The notes beneath the pieces are model-generated. The model saw nothing but the letters and a program-made list of their open reading frames with translations. It did no database searches and was not told the origin of the DNA. A DNA stretch of 64,000 bases from Humulus lupulus (Eukaryota; Streptophyta; Magnoliopsida; Rosales; Cannabaceae): assembly GCF_963169125.1 (NCBI RefSeq), contig NC_084794.1, positions 90,813,018-90,877,017 on the forward strand, read 5' to 3'. The stretch's first letter is position 1. The number at the start of each line of letters is the position of its first letter. Positions 34,459 to 46,560 of this stretch are shown one piece after another. The position numbers were made by a program, and so were the translations under genes.

Positions 34459-36110
34459 GTTTTTGTGTAATTTCGGGTTGAATTGATGAATAAATATAAA
34501 TTGTATTTAGTGTAATTTGAGTTTAAATTGATGAATGTAAAGTTTTAAAAAAAATGTATTTAATTAAAATTAGTATTTTTTTATTTTAACATTAAATATT
34601 TTTTATAATTTTTTTAAATATTTTAATTAATTAATTAATTTTTTAAATAAAAAATATAAATTATTAATTTGGACCAATTAGAAATTACTACGTATGCATT
34701 TACTTAATACTTAATATAAATACTTGCGACTACCACTAAATTCTCATGATTGTTAAGAAATTCTGACAGAAGATGTTTTATAGCTATTAAAATAAATAAA
34801 TAAAAAAACTTATAAAGAAAAACTTAGGTAATAAGGTACAACTTTATGATAAAAAATGCATGTGGTCTTAACAGTTGGGCCCTTCAATAAATCCGCGTTT
34901 TTAGTCAAATTTCATGGAATAATTACATCTCCAACCATATTTAAAAAAAAAATCATTTTATATGCTGACCCTTTTCTTCTTTCTTTCCGTGGTTGATGAT
35001 GTATAAATTAAAACCAAATTATAATTATATATTTATATCCATATGTTTCAGCCATAAGAGACAATATATATAAATCATTCTCTCGCTATTCTCTTTCTAT
35101 TTTTATTTTATTTTTTTATCTTTTTCCCTTCATTCTTAATCAAAATTCAGACATAGCAAATAGTATAGTAATAAAAGTAATGATAAGTACAGCTATTATC
35201 TTCAATAGAGTAGATTAATTTATTTTTATTTAAAATAAATGTATTTATTAATATTAAAATAAATATTTATACAAATTATATATGTTACAATATATATTTA
35301 ATTGAAATTAATATCAATCATAATATGTTTACCGTATACCGTTAAAGATAATCACAATATTATTATTCTATAATATTTTTATATTAAATTTATAAATCTT
35401 TGTTACAATTATATTAATTGAAATTATATAATATTTTTTCTAATGTTAGTCACAAAATATAATTCTTAATTTCTAGTTTTAAAAACTTTTGTTACAAAAT
35501 TAATTTTTTAGTTAGAAAGTAGTCTATAATTTTTTTTTGACAAAAACATATATTTTCCTACTGATTTTTCTATAAATTGTTCACAAAAATGTAACATTTA
35601 TTTACTAAAATGTAACATATGTTTACTTAACTATGATTTATAATATAGTAACCTTGGTTATTGACTTAATAAAATGTGTTATAATATAGTTGTTGATGGT
35701 GACAATATTATTATTTGAATATTTTTGGATTAGATTTGTAAATCTTTGTTACAAACATTTAGATGTTAAAATTATAAATTATTCTTGTAAATGTTAGTTA
35801 GTTACAGAAATATACTTTTTAGTTATAAAACTAGTTTTGTAAAAATTTGTTATAAAAATAAATTTACTTAGTTAAGAATTTGTTTATAACTTTTGTTTAC
35901 AAAAGTGCATTTTTATAACTAATTTTTGTAATAGATATTTACAAAAATACATTTTTATAACTTATTTTTGTAACAGATGTCTACAAAAATATAACTGATG
36001 TTATAAGTTTGTAAATGTTATTCACAAAAACACTATAATTTCTTGGTTTTTATTTATGATTTTATCACTTTATATTTACACTTTTATATTTTATATTTTC
36101 GTGATTATGT
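34459..36110. other. AT-rich intergenic sequence with short repeats
   Basis: I see no gene here. The sequence is strongly AT-rich with many TTGTTACAA, TTTTGTAAC and ACAAAAAT words. Two adjacent units beginning TTAC-AAAA (about 35897 and 35939, roughly 42 bp apart), with a decayed third near 35982, form a short tandem repeat. It could be the decayed end of a DNA transposon, but no terminal repeats are clear. Confidence 0.5.
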
Positions 36111-36870
36111 AACGAACCATATTTTTCATATATTTTTTAAGTTTTAGTGCTTTTTATTTGTAGATTTCCCAAATTTCAAAGTATACGGGCCAATGCAATG
36201 GGCCCCAGTCAAAAGTTGATGAAAGTTGGTCCAGAATTGGGCCCAAACTCACTTTAGGCAATAGGCTTTTCGTTGCAAAGTTTGTCTGCAGATCTTCGAC
36301 AATAAACCCAAACCTGAAAGCCGGCGTGGGCTACTTACGAACTGGGTTCGGCTGGACTGGGCCTATAGTATCAAGACTTGTCTGAACCCAACTAAAATAA
36401 AATTGAAAAAACAAAAGGAAAAGAGTAAAAAAAAAAAAAAGGAAAAAACAAAGCATAGAGGAGAGGTTGTCCTTGCCCCGACCTAATTTCTATAGCTTTT
36501 TATTTCGTGTAATTTTTGTTTAAAAATATCTGTGTGATACCCTTTTTTAAATATATTTATTTGTACAAAACAAAAGGAATGGTTAAAATTCTCAATGTTT
36601 GACATCAGAAGAAGATGTTCACCCTTCTTTTCATCTTTTGTTTAAAAAAGAAGAATAAAAAAAGTTACTAAATATATTTTATTCTAAAGCAATACACTAT
36701 TACTACCATACCTCATAAACAAAAAATGAGCTGTTGGGTTCATAAATTATTATTCGACATTGTTGGCAAAAGCTTGGAAAAGAGCATGTATAGCTCAAAA
36801 TATAGGGTTTCTCCTTTAGCTGCATCAAAATGCGTATTCAAGTAATAGTTTTGACTGTGATCTTTTTTTT
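36111..36870. other. Unassigned intergenic sequence with GGGCC cluster
   Basis: No ORF or transposon terminus is recognised. A less AT-rich patch contains GGGCC-type words at 36187, 36200, 36239 and 36358 (including TTGGGCCCAA), followed by a purine-rich stretch at about 36410-36470. TGGGCC elements occur in plant promoters of housekeeping genes, but no gene follows, so function is only a guess. Confidence 0.4.
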
Positions 36871-36904
36871 TTTATAAAAAATTATTTTTTATACATAATA
36901 TTAG

Positions 36905-37285
36905 AAATGATAGGTAACCAATTGATACTTTGTGTATTTTAAAATTATTATTTTTGTACTCTGTGTTTATAATAATGCTTATTTGGTAGTCTGTATTTTG
37001 AAATCGTACATATTTAGTACCATAAACTCAAATTTAATTAATAAAATTTTATCAATTTAATCAAAATGCTCTCAATTATATGATTTCTAAATTCATATTT
37101 ATTTAATTAATTACATATAACTGATTATAGTATAGTCATATTGACAAAATTTCATTTATCAATTATAAGAGTACCAAATATGTTTGATTTAAAAATAAAT
37201 AGTACCATTATTGAAAAAAAAGGTTACCAAAACGATATTTTACAAAAATATATACCAAATTAGTAAATTACCTATTAGAAACAAT
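36905..37285. mobile_element. Possible MITE
   Basis: The segment begins ATAGGTAACC near 36912 and ends GTAAATTACCTAT near 37275, and the halves are loosely inverted (tact-ctgtgttt and ttggtagtctgtatttt in one half, accaaa and taccatt in the other). Flanks share TATTAGAAA-like bases. There is no coding capacity. The inverted repeat is weak, so this is tentative. Confidence 0.35.
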
Positions 37286-37479
37286 ATTACATTTGTTTGT
37301 CCTTAATAAATTTTCTGATCATTATGTAATATGTGGACGAAAAGAACAAGTAGAGTAATTTGCAGTAAAAAGGAAAGTCAAAATAAACAGTGAAATAATT
37401 TTATCATTTTAGTTATATTTGATGAAGGAATTTTTTCATATTTATAAGTTTTTTTAAGTTGTTTTACAAAAATATATGG

Positions 37480-38205
37480 ATATTTAACTCTTTTTTTTTT
37501 AGTTTTTTATTTGGAAGTTCATATTTATATGATTTTCTTTCGCATGAATTTGAAAAAATATATAATTATGCCACATTTTTAAGCATAGATATATTTTCTT
37601 TGATGTTGAAAGTAATTTTATTTTATTTTTTTAATTTTTAATTTTTTTCTTTATTATTATTTTTTATTTTTCCAACTTTTTTTCTCTCTTTTTTTCCTTA
37701 CTTTTTTATTCTTCCATTTTTTTTCAACCCATATTTTTTCCTTCCTTATTTTTTTCTTTCCAATTTTTCATTGTTTATCTCTTTTTTTTTTTTTCCATTT
37801 TTATTCATTTATCTGTATTTTTTCTTTCATTATTTGTTTTTTTTTCATATTTTTTCAATTTTCTTTCCTTTTTATTTTACTTTTTTTTTCCATCAATTTC
37901 TTTTTTTTTGTACTTATTCTTTTCTCCTTCCATTTTTTTTTTCACATATTAGTTTTTCTTTCTTTCTTTTTTCCTTACTTTTTTTTTCTTCCATTTTTTT
38001 TCCTTTTTTTTTTCATTTTTTTCTAGAAACTTTTTCTTTCACCTTTTTTTTCTTTCTATTTTTCCATTATCTTTTTTTTTTTCCATTTTTATTCATTTGT
38101 CTATTTTTTTTTCGTTCATCATTTATTTTGTTTTGTTTATATATATATTTTAGTTTTTTTTCCTTTTTTTTTCCCTTTTTTTTTCTTTCATTTTCTTCCT
38201 TCCTG
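37480..38205. repeat. Polypyrimidine (T/C) tract with internal duplication
   Basis: About 0.7 kb is almost pure T and C on the plus strand. Two stretches recur about 287 bp apart: the CCATTTTTATTCATTTRTCT words near 37795 and 38082, and the TTTTTCCTTACTTTTTT words near 37690 and 37975, which shows a tandem duplication of a ~287-bp unit. The Phe-rich open frame at 37771-38247 is a by-product of composition. Confidence 0.85.
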
Positions 38206-38546
38206 AAGCATGTCATATGCCGTGTCAAATTTAATTATTTATTTTAATCACTTATACCAGCTACTTCAGCATAGCGGTAAATAAGTGTCGAACCCATGAG
38301 GACTACGATTCTAATTATTATTCAAAATAAGAAATAAACAGAAATTAACTAGAGGATTTTGTTTTAAAGATTAATAACATAAAATAACAATAACAATAAA
38401 AGTAGTAAAGATTAAATATTAACGATTCAAGAACTAAGGAAACTGTAATTTTAAAGAAATAGTCAAGAGTTACTCTTCACCTTCGACAATCAATCTGTCA
38501 ACAAAGATAAATAATATTCTCTTATTCCTAATTAAACTATTAACCC

Positions 38547-39165
38547 TGTTTACCCAAAAACGGCTGCCGATGACGTGGCAAGAATTTCTCACACATGGTT
38601 GACACGTGGCAGAGTCGAAATAAAGAGGTGTTGTTCAATTATCGACCAGCTACCTGTTGCTTCGTCAAACTTCACGATTAGATGCGACCAAGCTGGTTGT
38701 ATGCTTCAGTTTATTTCCTTAAAAGATTGTAATCTTATAATAACTACGTTGATTATTTCCTCTTTATTGCCTTGATACACGGATATTAAGGATAATTAAG
38801 GCCCATTGGCCCGTGTAACCCCCCTTGAGCCTATAAATATGCATGAGAGAGCTCAAGGAGGGGATTTTGACTTTTGAATCTTTTTTCTGAATACTCAGAG
38901 AAAGAGCATATAGTGCGATTATCCTCCAAACAGTTGTATTTCCCCTTAGGCTTGTGAAACTCAAGAACCCTAGTTCTTTGATCACGACATTGAGATTCAA
39001 TATTAATAACAACACTAAGTGGACATAGGTCATTACCATCTATTGGGGCCGAACCACTATAAATCATTTGTGTCTATTCTTTACCATTATATTCCATTCT
39101 TAATTATCATCGCATTTCTTGACGTATTTTTGACTCCGTGTCATTGGCCAAATCAAGGGTCAACA
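38547..39165 (+). repeat. 5' LTR of element B
   Basis: The termini are TGTTTACCCA and GGGTCAACA. A TATA box (CTATAAATAT) is at 38831-38840. Two ACGT-core sites lie in U3: GACGTGGC (38572-38579) and CACGTGGC (38603-38610), G-box/ABRE-like. Only the second survives in the 3' LTR. Confidence 0.93.
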
Positions 39166-39168
39166 TTC

Positions 39169-39187
39169 TGGTGCTTTCATTGAGAGC
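39169..39187 (+). promoter_or_regulatory. Primer-binding site of element B
   Basis: TGGTGCTTTCATTGAGAGC lies three bases after the 5' LTR and is nearly identical to the site of element A (21044-21062). The tRNA is not assigned. Confidence 0.78.
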
Positions 39188-39214
39188 TTGATCAAGAAGC
39201 TGTAAGAAAATCTA

Positions 39215-41619
39215 AAGGCAAAGACATCTAAGAAAGCTGGACCGGCCGCTGGCGCTGCATCATCTCAACCTCCTCCTCCAAATGTGGAGGAGAATGAACC
39301 ACATTTAGAGTTTGAAGAGGAGGAGTTGGATACGGAAACACTGAGGGCAACATTGGGGGTGTTGTAGGATGAGTTGGCCAATCTGAAGGCCAATCAGGAG
39401 AACGCAGCGGAAACAATGGCGCTACAGCAGAGAGAAATTGAACGTCAGCGCTAGGAGCTGAGTGAGCGACATGCGGACATGGACCGCTGACAGAGGGATG
39501 CCATGGCCGCTCTCGAAGTAGCCATTCAACTGGCTCGAGGACAGGCTACGCTGATCTCTCAACCGGATTAACCACTGAGTGCGCCCCCACAGCGGGCTCC
39601 CAATCCAAGTCCTCCACTCCAGCCAGCATGCCCCCAAAGGCCGAAGCAGCCACCTGTGGCTCAGGATGATGCCTTGGTTTGGGATCCTGAGCAGCAACCT
39701 CCATCTCAAGCTGGTCGAGGAAATCCCCAGCGCCAGAGGCAGAATAGGGCCGGGTAGCCGCCCCGCAACCTTAGACGCACAGGGGACGAAGAGCCAAATC
39801 CACCGAGCAGGGGGCAGCGTCCTTCTGCCATCAGAAGGAACAACGAGTCGAGCTTTGCGGTCAGGGGCCCCCCACGGCATAATAATGCATGGGGGCCCAA
39901 CGACCAGCGCAGGCCTCCCCCTGACACTCGGGAAATTCCAGCCCGAGGAGGAAATAGCGTGAACAGTCGATCACATCGTAGTCAGCCATAGTTTAGAGAT
40001 GACCATGAATATATTGAAGCCGATTCTGGCAGAGGAAATGTTGGTCAAAGGAATGAGAAAAGAGGTGGAGACAGAAGCTCCCCACCTAGAGAAAATAGGC
40101 CAGCAAGCCATAATGCTGGGGGCAGCCCAGGCAGCATAACGTCTTGATCGGCTAGGAGTTAGCGAGCAGAGGCGCATGGATGATGATTTGAGGGAACGTG
40201 CTTAACGACCGTTGTGAGAGGCACGATGAGTACGCTCCCCCGGCACCGGTCGCCCCAGCAATCCCAGAAGTGGTTCAAGCTTAGATTGATGCTCTGAACC
40301 AGGAAGTACAACAGCTGGTCGGGGGTCGAACTTCCCACATAGAGTACGATCAGAGGAGGGGCACTCCGTTTGTGCAAAGGATTGTTGTGGCAGAAATCCC
40401 CAGTAAATTCAAAATGCCAACACTGCCAAACTTGGATGGGTACGGAGACCTAGTATCTCATGTAAACAAATTTGAGATACAAATGGATATACAGAAAGTG
40501 TCAGAAGATGCCCGCTGCAGGATCTTCCCCGCAACATTATCTAACATCGCCCAGAAGTGGTTCTTTAAGTTCCCTCCTGCTAGTATAGTATCCTGGGAGA
40601 TGTTCGTTAAGGAATTCTATGGACAATTCTATGCGGGTCGCGTACACCCCACAGAGGCCAACTAGCTAGTCAAGATACACCAGAAGGAGGGAGATCCCTT
40701 GAAGGAGTATGTACAACGCTTTATGCGAGCAGTAGCTGGAGCCAAGACAGTGGGCAACGAAGGAAAAATGATGGCCCTAACTGCTGGGGTTAGACGCCAA
40801 TCTCCCCTCTGGAGTAGCCTAAGAAAGAATGGGGTAAGAAGTACCCATGAGATTTTGGATTGAGCTGATCGATACATCAAGCTTGAGGACGCGATTGCCA
40901 ATGAGGGGAAATCGCCCACAAAAGACAAGGGGCCAAAGGAAGAACCTGCCAAGGCCGCCAACGGCTCGGAGAAACCCAATGGCAAGGGCAACGGGAATGG
41001 AAATGGTAGAAATGGTGGAAAACGAGCGAGCAATGAGCCGTCGACATCTGACAATAAACGCCTTAAAGGCAATCGATATGAGCCGAGATTCACCAACTAT
41101 ACGGCACTTGTCGAAAGTCGAGCAAAAGTCTACCATGCGACCATCTCTAGCATGCCTTATAAGCGACCCGCGCCTATAAGGAAGGATATCTCCAAGAGAG
41201 ATACAACAAAATTCTGTCGTTTTCACAATGACTACGGGCACAACACTAATGAATGCAACTAGTTGAAGGACGAAATTGAGTTCCTGATCGGGCAGGGACA
41301 TCTAAGGAGATATGTGCGAGCTGCAGGAGGGTCTCAGCGAGAGGCTCAAGGTGGCAACGAGCAGGTGCCTGCACGCCAACGCTCGCTGCCTTTATAGCCA
41401 GCTCTTGTGGCAGGCACGCTACTCACCATCTGTGGTGGCCCACACCTTGCAGGGGACAGTGGGAAGGCAAGGGAACGTTACGCTCGAACCCTACGACACG
41501 ACCAGGACATCGAGATGATGAGTGTGGAGAATTGAGCATCAAAGAAGGCTCGAACAGAGGAGGAACTGATAACCTTCTCTGAAGACGATGTCCAGCACGT
41601 ACGATTCCCACACTCCGAT
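39215..41619 (+). pseudogene. Element B gag
   Basis: The reading begins at 39215 where element A has its ATG; here the codon is AAG, so the start is lost. The N-terminal part is acidic and then Gln/Pro-rich, with stops near 39366 and later. The capsid core is at 40372-40800 (FKMPTLPNLDGYGDLVSHVN, WFFKFPPASIVSWEMF), with TAG after HPTEAN (40663). A basic Gly/Asn/Lys-rich linker leads to the knuckle CRFHNDYGHNTNEC at 41215-41256 and LKDEIEFLIGQGHLRRY. The frame then passes through stops into protease. Confidence 0.88.
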
Positions 41620-42111
41620 CCGTTGGTTGTGGACGTGCAAATTGCCAACATGATGGTGAAGAGGGTGTTGGTTGACACAGGAAGCTCAGTCAACATCCTA
41701 TATAAGTCCTCATTGGAAAGAATGAAGTTGTCCATCAAAGACTTGGAGCCATGCAACCAAACCATCTATGGTTTTTCTGGCGAAGGGCTCTCCCCAACTG
41801 GGTCGATTAGGCTTCCAGTTACAGCAGGTACTGCACCTGCTAACAGGACATTACTCACTACTTTCATAGTAGTTGATTGTCCTTCGACATATAATGGTGT
41901 AATTGGAATGCCAATTTTGGTCGACCTACGAGCCATTACCTCGATATGGCACCTGGCCATGAAATTCCCAATCGATGCAGGGATAGGATGCGTGTTGGGA
42001 AATCAGCGGGAAGCGAGGGAATGTTACAATGCCTAGATAACTAATGTAAAGAAAGGTATATCGAGGGAAGTTGCCGGAAAAGAGTTGCAAATGGTGGCTC
42101 ATGTACAAACC
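41620..42111 (+). pseudogene. Element B aspartic protease
   Basis: The catalytic DTGSS is at 41674-41688, within MMVKRVLVDTGSSVNILYKS. YNGVIGMPILVDLRA follows. TAG at 42034-42036 ends the open part. The coding run continues to the insertion point of LTR G at 42111. It corresponds to 16733-16224 of element A. Confidence 0.9.
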
Positions 42112-44550
42112 TGTAATGCCCTGGATACCCCAAGACCATTACAGTGAACGTTGAACTGTGAATTTAACTCGCTACCCGAGTTCTTTGGTTAAAAACGTGC
42201 TTCTAGGTGTTATTAATAGGTTAAGGTGGAAAACCAATCAAAAGGAAATGATATATTTTATTTAAAACATGAAACTGTTCATGGGCCCATCAAAACATTA
42301 CACAAGTTATTTACAACTCAAAATGGTCATTACGGTTTGAAATTTACAACCTGCTGACCTAAGTGGGAAAAATAGGGTAAACCCCCTAGTTCCCTTGAGA
42401 ACTCCTTGGCCGTGGTGGTCAAGCGACCGCATATGTACACAACACTACCTAAGCTCTCCACTCAAGGCTGGGTGAGCTTTTCTTCTTTTTACCTGCACCA
42501 CATAGCACCCATGAGCCAAATCCCAGCAAGAAAACACAATAATGCAAGTATATAAATATTATCAAATGATTATTATTATAATCACACAGAGCTTATAGCT
42601 CTGAACATATGAGTGAATATCACTTGAGGTTCTGGTAAACCATAATGAGTGACTGACAAGCAAGTCACTATCTTAAACAGATGAGTGACTGCTGGGTAAG
42701 CCACTAGCTTAAACAGATGAGTGACTGTTGGGTAAGTCACACAGGGTTTGAAACCCACAGCCATGTGACTAAACAATCACTGTGGCTCTAAATAACTAGC
42801 CTTTGGCTAGACAAGCACTTATAGTATTCATCGAACATGAGGCCGGTCCGACATTAATGCTCTTCTGAGTCATTTAATGCAGATGTCGATTAAATCTAAT
42901 CTTTGTTGGCTTGCGTTGAACACGCTAAGGCCGTTCCTGACTTTTGAGTCAGCACTGTGTGACCAGTGCCCAGTACCACTGCCGAACTTGACTAATGAGT
43001 CACAGCTTCACAGTTGATACTGACACCTTTGCCAATTCTGACTATTCAGTCAGTACCATGCACAAGTGAGCAAGATTTTCTAAGCATTCAATAATCAATC
43101 CATGTCCACATTTAAACATTCAACATGCCTCAAGAATAACCATGCATGTCACATATGGGGTGCAGTTTTCTTACCTCTGGTTCGAGTGAGAATTAATCGA
43201 AGAACGACCCTTCAGAACGATCAACCTTTTAATTCCTTGACGGTCACCTGGTCATAACCAAATATGGGATTCCATCAATAAAATGAATAACAAAGGTTCC
43301 TGAACCAAAACCTAGCCTCCAGAACATCGAATCCTACTAAACCGGGTAGTAGGATCGATCCCGAGGCCTAAGGCTTGAATCCCCAAGCCAAAAACCTATT
43401 TCTGGCCAAAATGCCACTAAGGGCTGCGGCCCTGCCTGGCCATGCTGTGGCCCGCCCCTCAAACAGAGGCGGCCTCCCTGGCCATGCCGCGGCCCTTCGA
43501 CCCTTCAGCCTCTTCCTCTCATTTTCTTAAGCTTGGGTCGCGGCGCTCTAGAATAGAGCCGCGGTCCCACCTGAAAGTCAGTCAAAAACCATGTTTTCTT
43601 CCCTTAGAACTCAATCCAAAACCTCATTAAAACTCCCCCAACATCACCAAGCAAAACCCCCAATTGCTACCACAACTTACCCACCATACAAGCATCAAAA
43701 CCCAAGTGAACTTCCTCCAAAACTTCCATTAGTTCTCAACTTAACACCTTAGATTTTACAGCTGAAAACGATAAGAAAAATAGAGCATAGCTAAGGTTTC
43801 ATGGATAGATTCTTACCTCAAGCTGGATTTAACTCCTCTTCAATGGTTGAACTAAGGTCCTAAGCTCCAAACTTTGATTCCTTAGATTAGTTCTTCAAGT
43901 TGGAATAAAAAACTCCAAAGGAAGCAAGAGGAAGATGATGAATGTGAGGGAGGTAACAAAACTCTGTTTTGGTTCTATTTTCTATAGCCTTCAGCCCATA
44001 TATCAATCCTAGGGGTAAAAAGACTAAAATGCCCCTAGGTCAAATAAAAGTTTCTAAAGACTCCCATGGGCAAAACCGTCCTTTCCCCACTTATTTTGTT
44101 AATCATAATTAACACCCTTCAATTCCCGCTATTCTCGATATTCTCAAATACTACTAATTCATATCCTATTACCCTTTAATTCCCGGTAACACTCTAATCA
44201 CCGAAACACCCCGAGACTCTCCCCGAGCTTAAGCCTGTTATGACCAAACCGATAGTTAATATTCAAAGATCGTCTCATGCCGAATAGCTCGAACAGATCC
44301 AAATTATAATGTGGCCTCAACAATTAATCACAAACATGCGCCAAAACATACAGATATACCCTCAACGTGCCAAATTACCAAAATACCCTTATGATGAAAT
44401 GTGGACCCACATGCATGCATTTAAAATCATATTATAATATAATTCACATAAACATGCATATAATCATTTAATGGCATAATAAAATAATTATGGCCCTCTC
44501 GGCCTACTAATCCAGCCATTAAACCGTATTAGGGATTTCAAGGCATTACA
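42112..44550 (-). repeat. Solo Tekay-like LTR G
   Basis: This LTR is 2439 bp long. Plus-strand ends are TGTAATGCCC and GGCATTACA, flanked by the perfect 5-bp duplication AAACC (42107-42111 and 44551-44555). It is alignable with LTR F. GC-rich blocks with CCGCGG-type words lie at about 43420-43570. It inserted between protease and RT of element B. No internal sequence remains. Confidence 0.93.
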
Positions 44551-45618
44551 AAACCTAATCAGGTGATGATGTCACCAAACAGGGCGTTGCCCAAAGTGAG
44601 GACAGAGATTTAGATTCTCACTTTGGGGATTTTGATGAAGAGATAGAACCTATCGATGACCTTGAAGAGTTCCAACTCGATGAAGAAAATCCAACCAAAG
44701 TTGTGAAAGTCGGTAAAAACTTAGAGACAACAACAAAACAAGCACTGGTAGAATTTTTGAAGGAAAATTAGGAAGTCTTTGCCTGGTCGCACAAAGACAT
44801 GGTCGGAATAGTCCCTGTAGTCATTAACCATGTCTTGAACATAGACAAAAGTTTTCCACTAGTACAACAGAAAAGGAGGCTGCTCGACAAAGATAGATTA
44901 AAGGCCCTAAAAGAAGAAGTCGAGAAGTTGAAGGAGAATGGATTCATCAGGTTAGCGTGTTCTCCATCATGGGTCTCTAATCCCGTGCTAGTTCCCAAGA
45001 CGAATGGCAAATGGAGAACATGCGTGGATTTCACAAACCTTAATAAAGCCTGCCCTAAAGATTGTTTCCCACTCCCTAGGATCGACCAACTGGTCGATGC
45101 CACTACAGGAAATGAGATTCTCTCATTCATGGATGCATACTCCGGGTATAATCAGATTAGTATGCATCCTCCTGATGAGGGTCACACTAGCTTTCGGATT
45201 GACACAGGGCTTTACTGTTACAAAGTAATGCCCTTCGGTTTGAAAAACGCTGGTGCGACTTACCAGCGACTGGTCAACCACATGTTTAAGGAGCTGATCT
45301 GCATAAACATGGAGGTATATGTTGATGACATGCTGGTTAAGTCAAAGAAGGTAGGAGGGCATATAGGGGATTTGCAAGAATGCTTCAACATCTTGAACAA
45401 ATATCAGATGAAGCTGAATCCCCTCAAGTGCTCCTTCGGAGTAGGATCAGGGAAGTTCTTGGGATTTATAGTAAAATCAAGAGGAATTGCGGCCAATCCC
45501 GAGAAGATCAAAGCCCTGGTCGATATGAAATCGCCAGCAAAGATCAAGGATGTTTAAAGCTTGATCGGAAGAATTGTTACTCTGAGTAGATTTATTTCCA
45601 AATTGATGGACAAATGCG
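44551..45618 (+). pseudogene. Element B reverse transcriptase
   Basis: TAG at 44769 interrupts LKEN-EVFAW. The main open part (44799-45557) has VEKLKENGFIR, SWVSNPVLVPKTNGKWRTC, CFPLPRIDQLVDATTG and the catalytic YVDD at 45318-45329, then GSGKFLGFIVKSRGI. TAA at 45555-45557 and a one-base deletion near 45618 follow. Apart from these it is one of the better preserved RT copies in the window. Confidence 0.93.
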
Positions 45619-46132
45619 CCCATTTTTTAATCTACTCAGAGGCAACAAGAAATTCGAATGGATGGAGGAGTGCGATCAGGCTTTTCAAGCATTGAAGACT
45701 CACATGTCACAACCACCGATCCTATCAAAGCTGGTTGATAAAGAAACTTTGTTCATCTACATGGCGATCACAGAATACGCTGCTAGTGCTGTCTTAGTAA
45801 GAGAAGAAGAAGGTGTACAGAAGGTTGTTTATTATGTAAGCAAGAGGATAATTGGGGCGGATCTGCGGTATCCTCCTATTGAAAAGTTAGCCTATTGCTT
45901 AATTTTAGCCTCCAGGAAGCTACGACCCTACTTTCAAGCTCACCCAATCACGGTTTTGACCGACCAGCCTCTACGACAAGTTCTGCAGAAGCCAGAAACT
46001 GCAGGCAGATTATTGAAATGGGCGGTCGAACTTGGGAAGTTCGATATCTCTTACTTGCCACAAGCAGCAATAAAAGGGCAAGCCCTGGTTGACTTCATCA
46101 CAGAGTTCATTGGGCTTCTAGATGGAAAGTAG
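45619..46132 (+). pseudogene. Element B RNase H (Ty3 type)
   Basis: FEWMEECDQAFQALKTHMSQ is the RT connection; LFIYMAITEYAASAVLVREE starts the RNase H, followed by YYVSKRIIGADLRYPPIEK and VLTDQPLRQVLQK. The frame is open to TAG 46130-46132. This is the first of two RNase H domains. Confidence 0.88.
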
Positions 46133-46560
46133 CCAGAAGCACCTGAAGAACCTGAGCTTCAAAACCAAACTCCTTCATGGAAGTTGTTCACGGATGGCTC
46201 CTCTAATGAACATCACGCAGGAGCATGTGTGATTTTGATGACGCCTGAAGGGCATCGATTTCACTGCGCAATCAGGTTTGACTTCACTGCTTCTAACAAT
46301 GAGGCCGAGTATGAAGCACTGCTCGCTGGGTTACGATTGGCCAGGGACATGAATTTAAAGGCACTTGACATCTACATCGACTCTCAGCTAGTGGTAAATA
46401 AGATCATGGGAGAGTACCAGGCTCAAGGTTAAAAAATGGTTTCTTACTTAAACAAAATGAAGGATCTATTAGCGCAATTTGACAAGTACACCCTTCAGCA
46501 AGTACCTCGCGACCAGAATTCAAACGCTGATGCTTTGGCCAAATTAGCAAGTGCAAAGGA
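46133..46560 (+). pseudogene. Element B second (archaeal-type) RNase H
   Basis: WKLFTDGSSNEHHAGACVI (Asp), TASNNEAEYEALLAGLRLAR (Glu) and LDIYIDSQLVVNKIMGEYQ (Asp) give the acidic set of a type I archaeal-like RNase H. TAA at 46430-46432 interrupts it before the C-terminal DQNSNADALAKLAS block. A second RNase H of this type is a known hallmark of Tat-clade elements. Confidence 0.87.

Noticed and set aside
37771..38247. 158-codon Phe/Ser-rich open frame
   Set aside because: It follows from T/C-rich repeat composition; no domain, no codon structure.
42582..42776. Repeated GTGACTG words with a 64-codon frame in LTR G
   Set aside because: A short low-complexity part of the LTR, shared in decayed form by LTR I; no evidence of coding.
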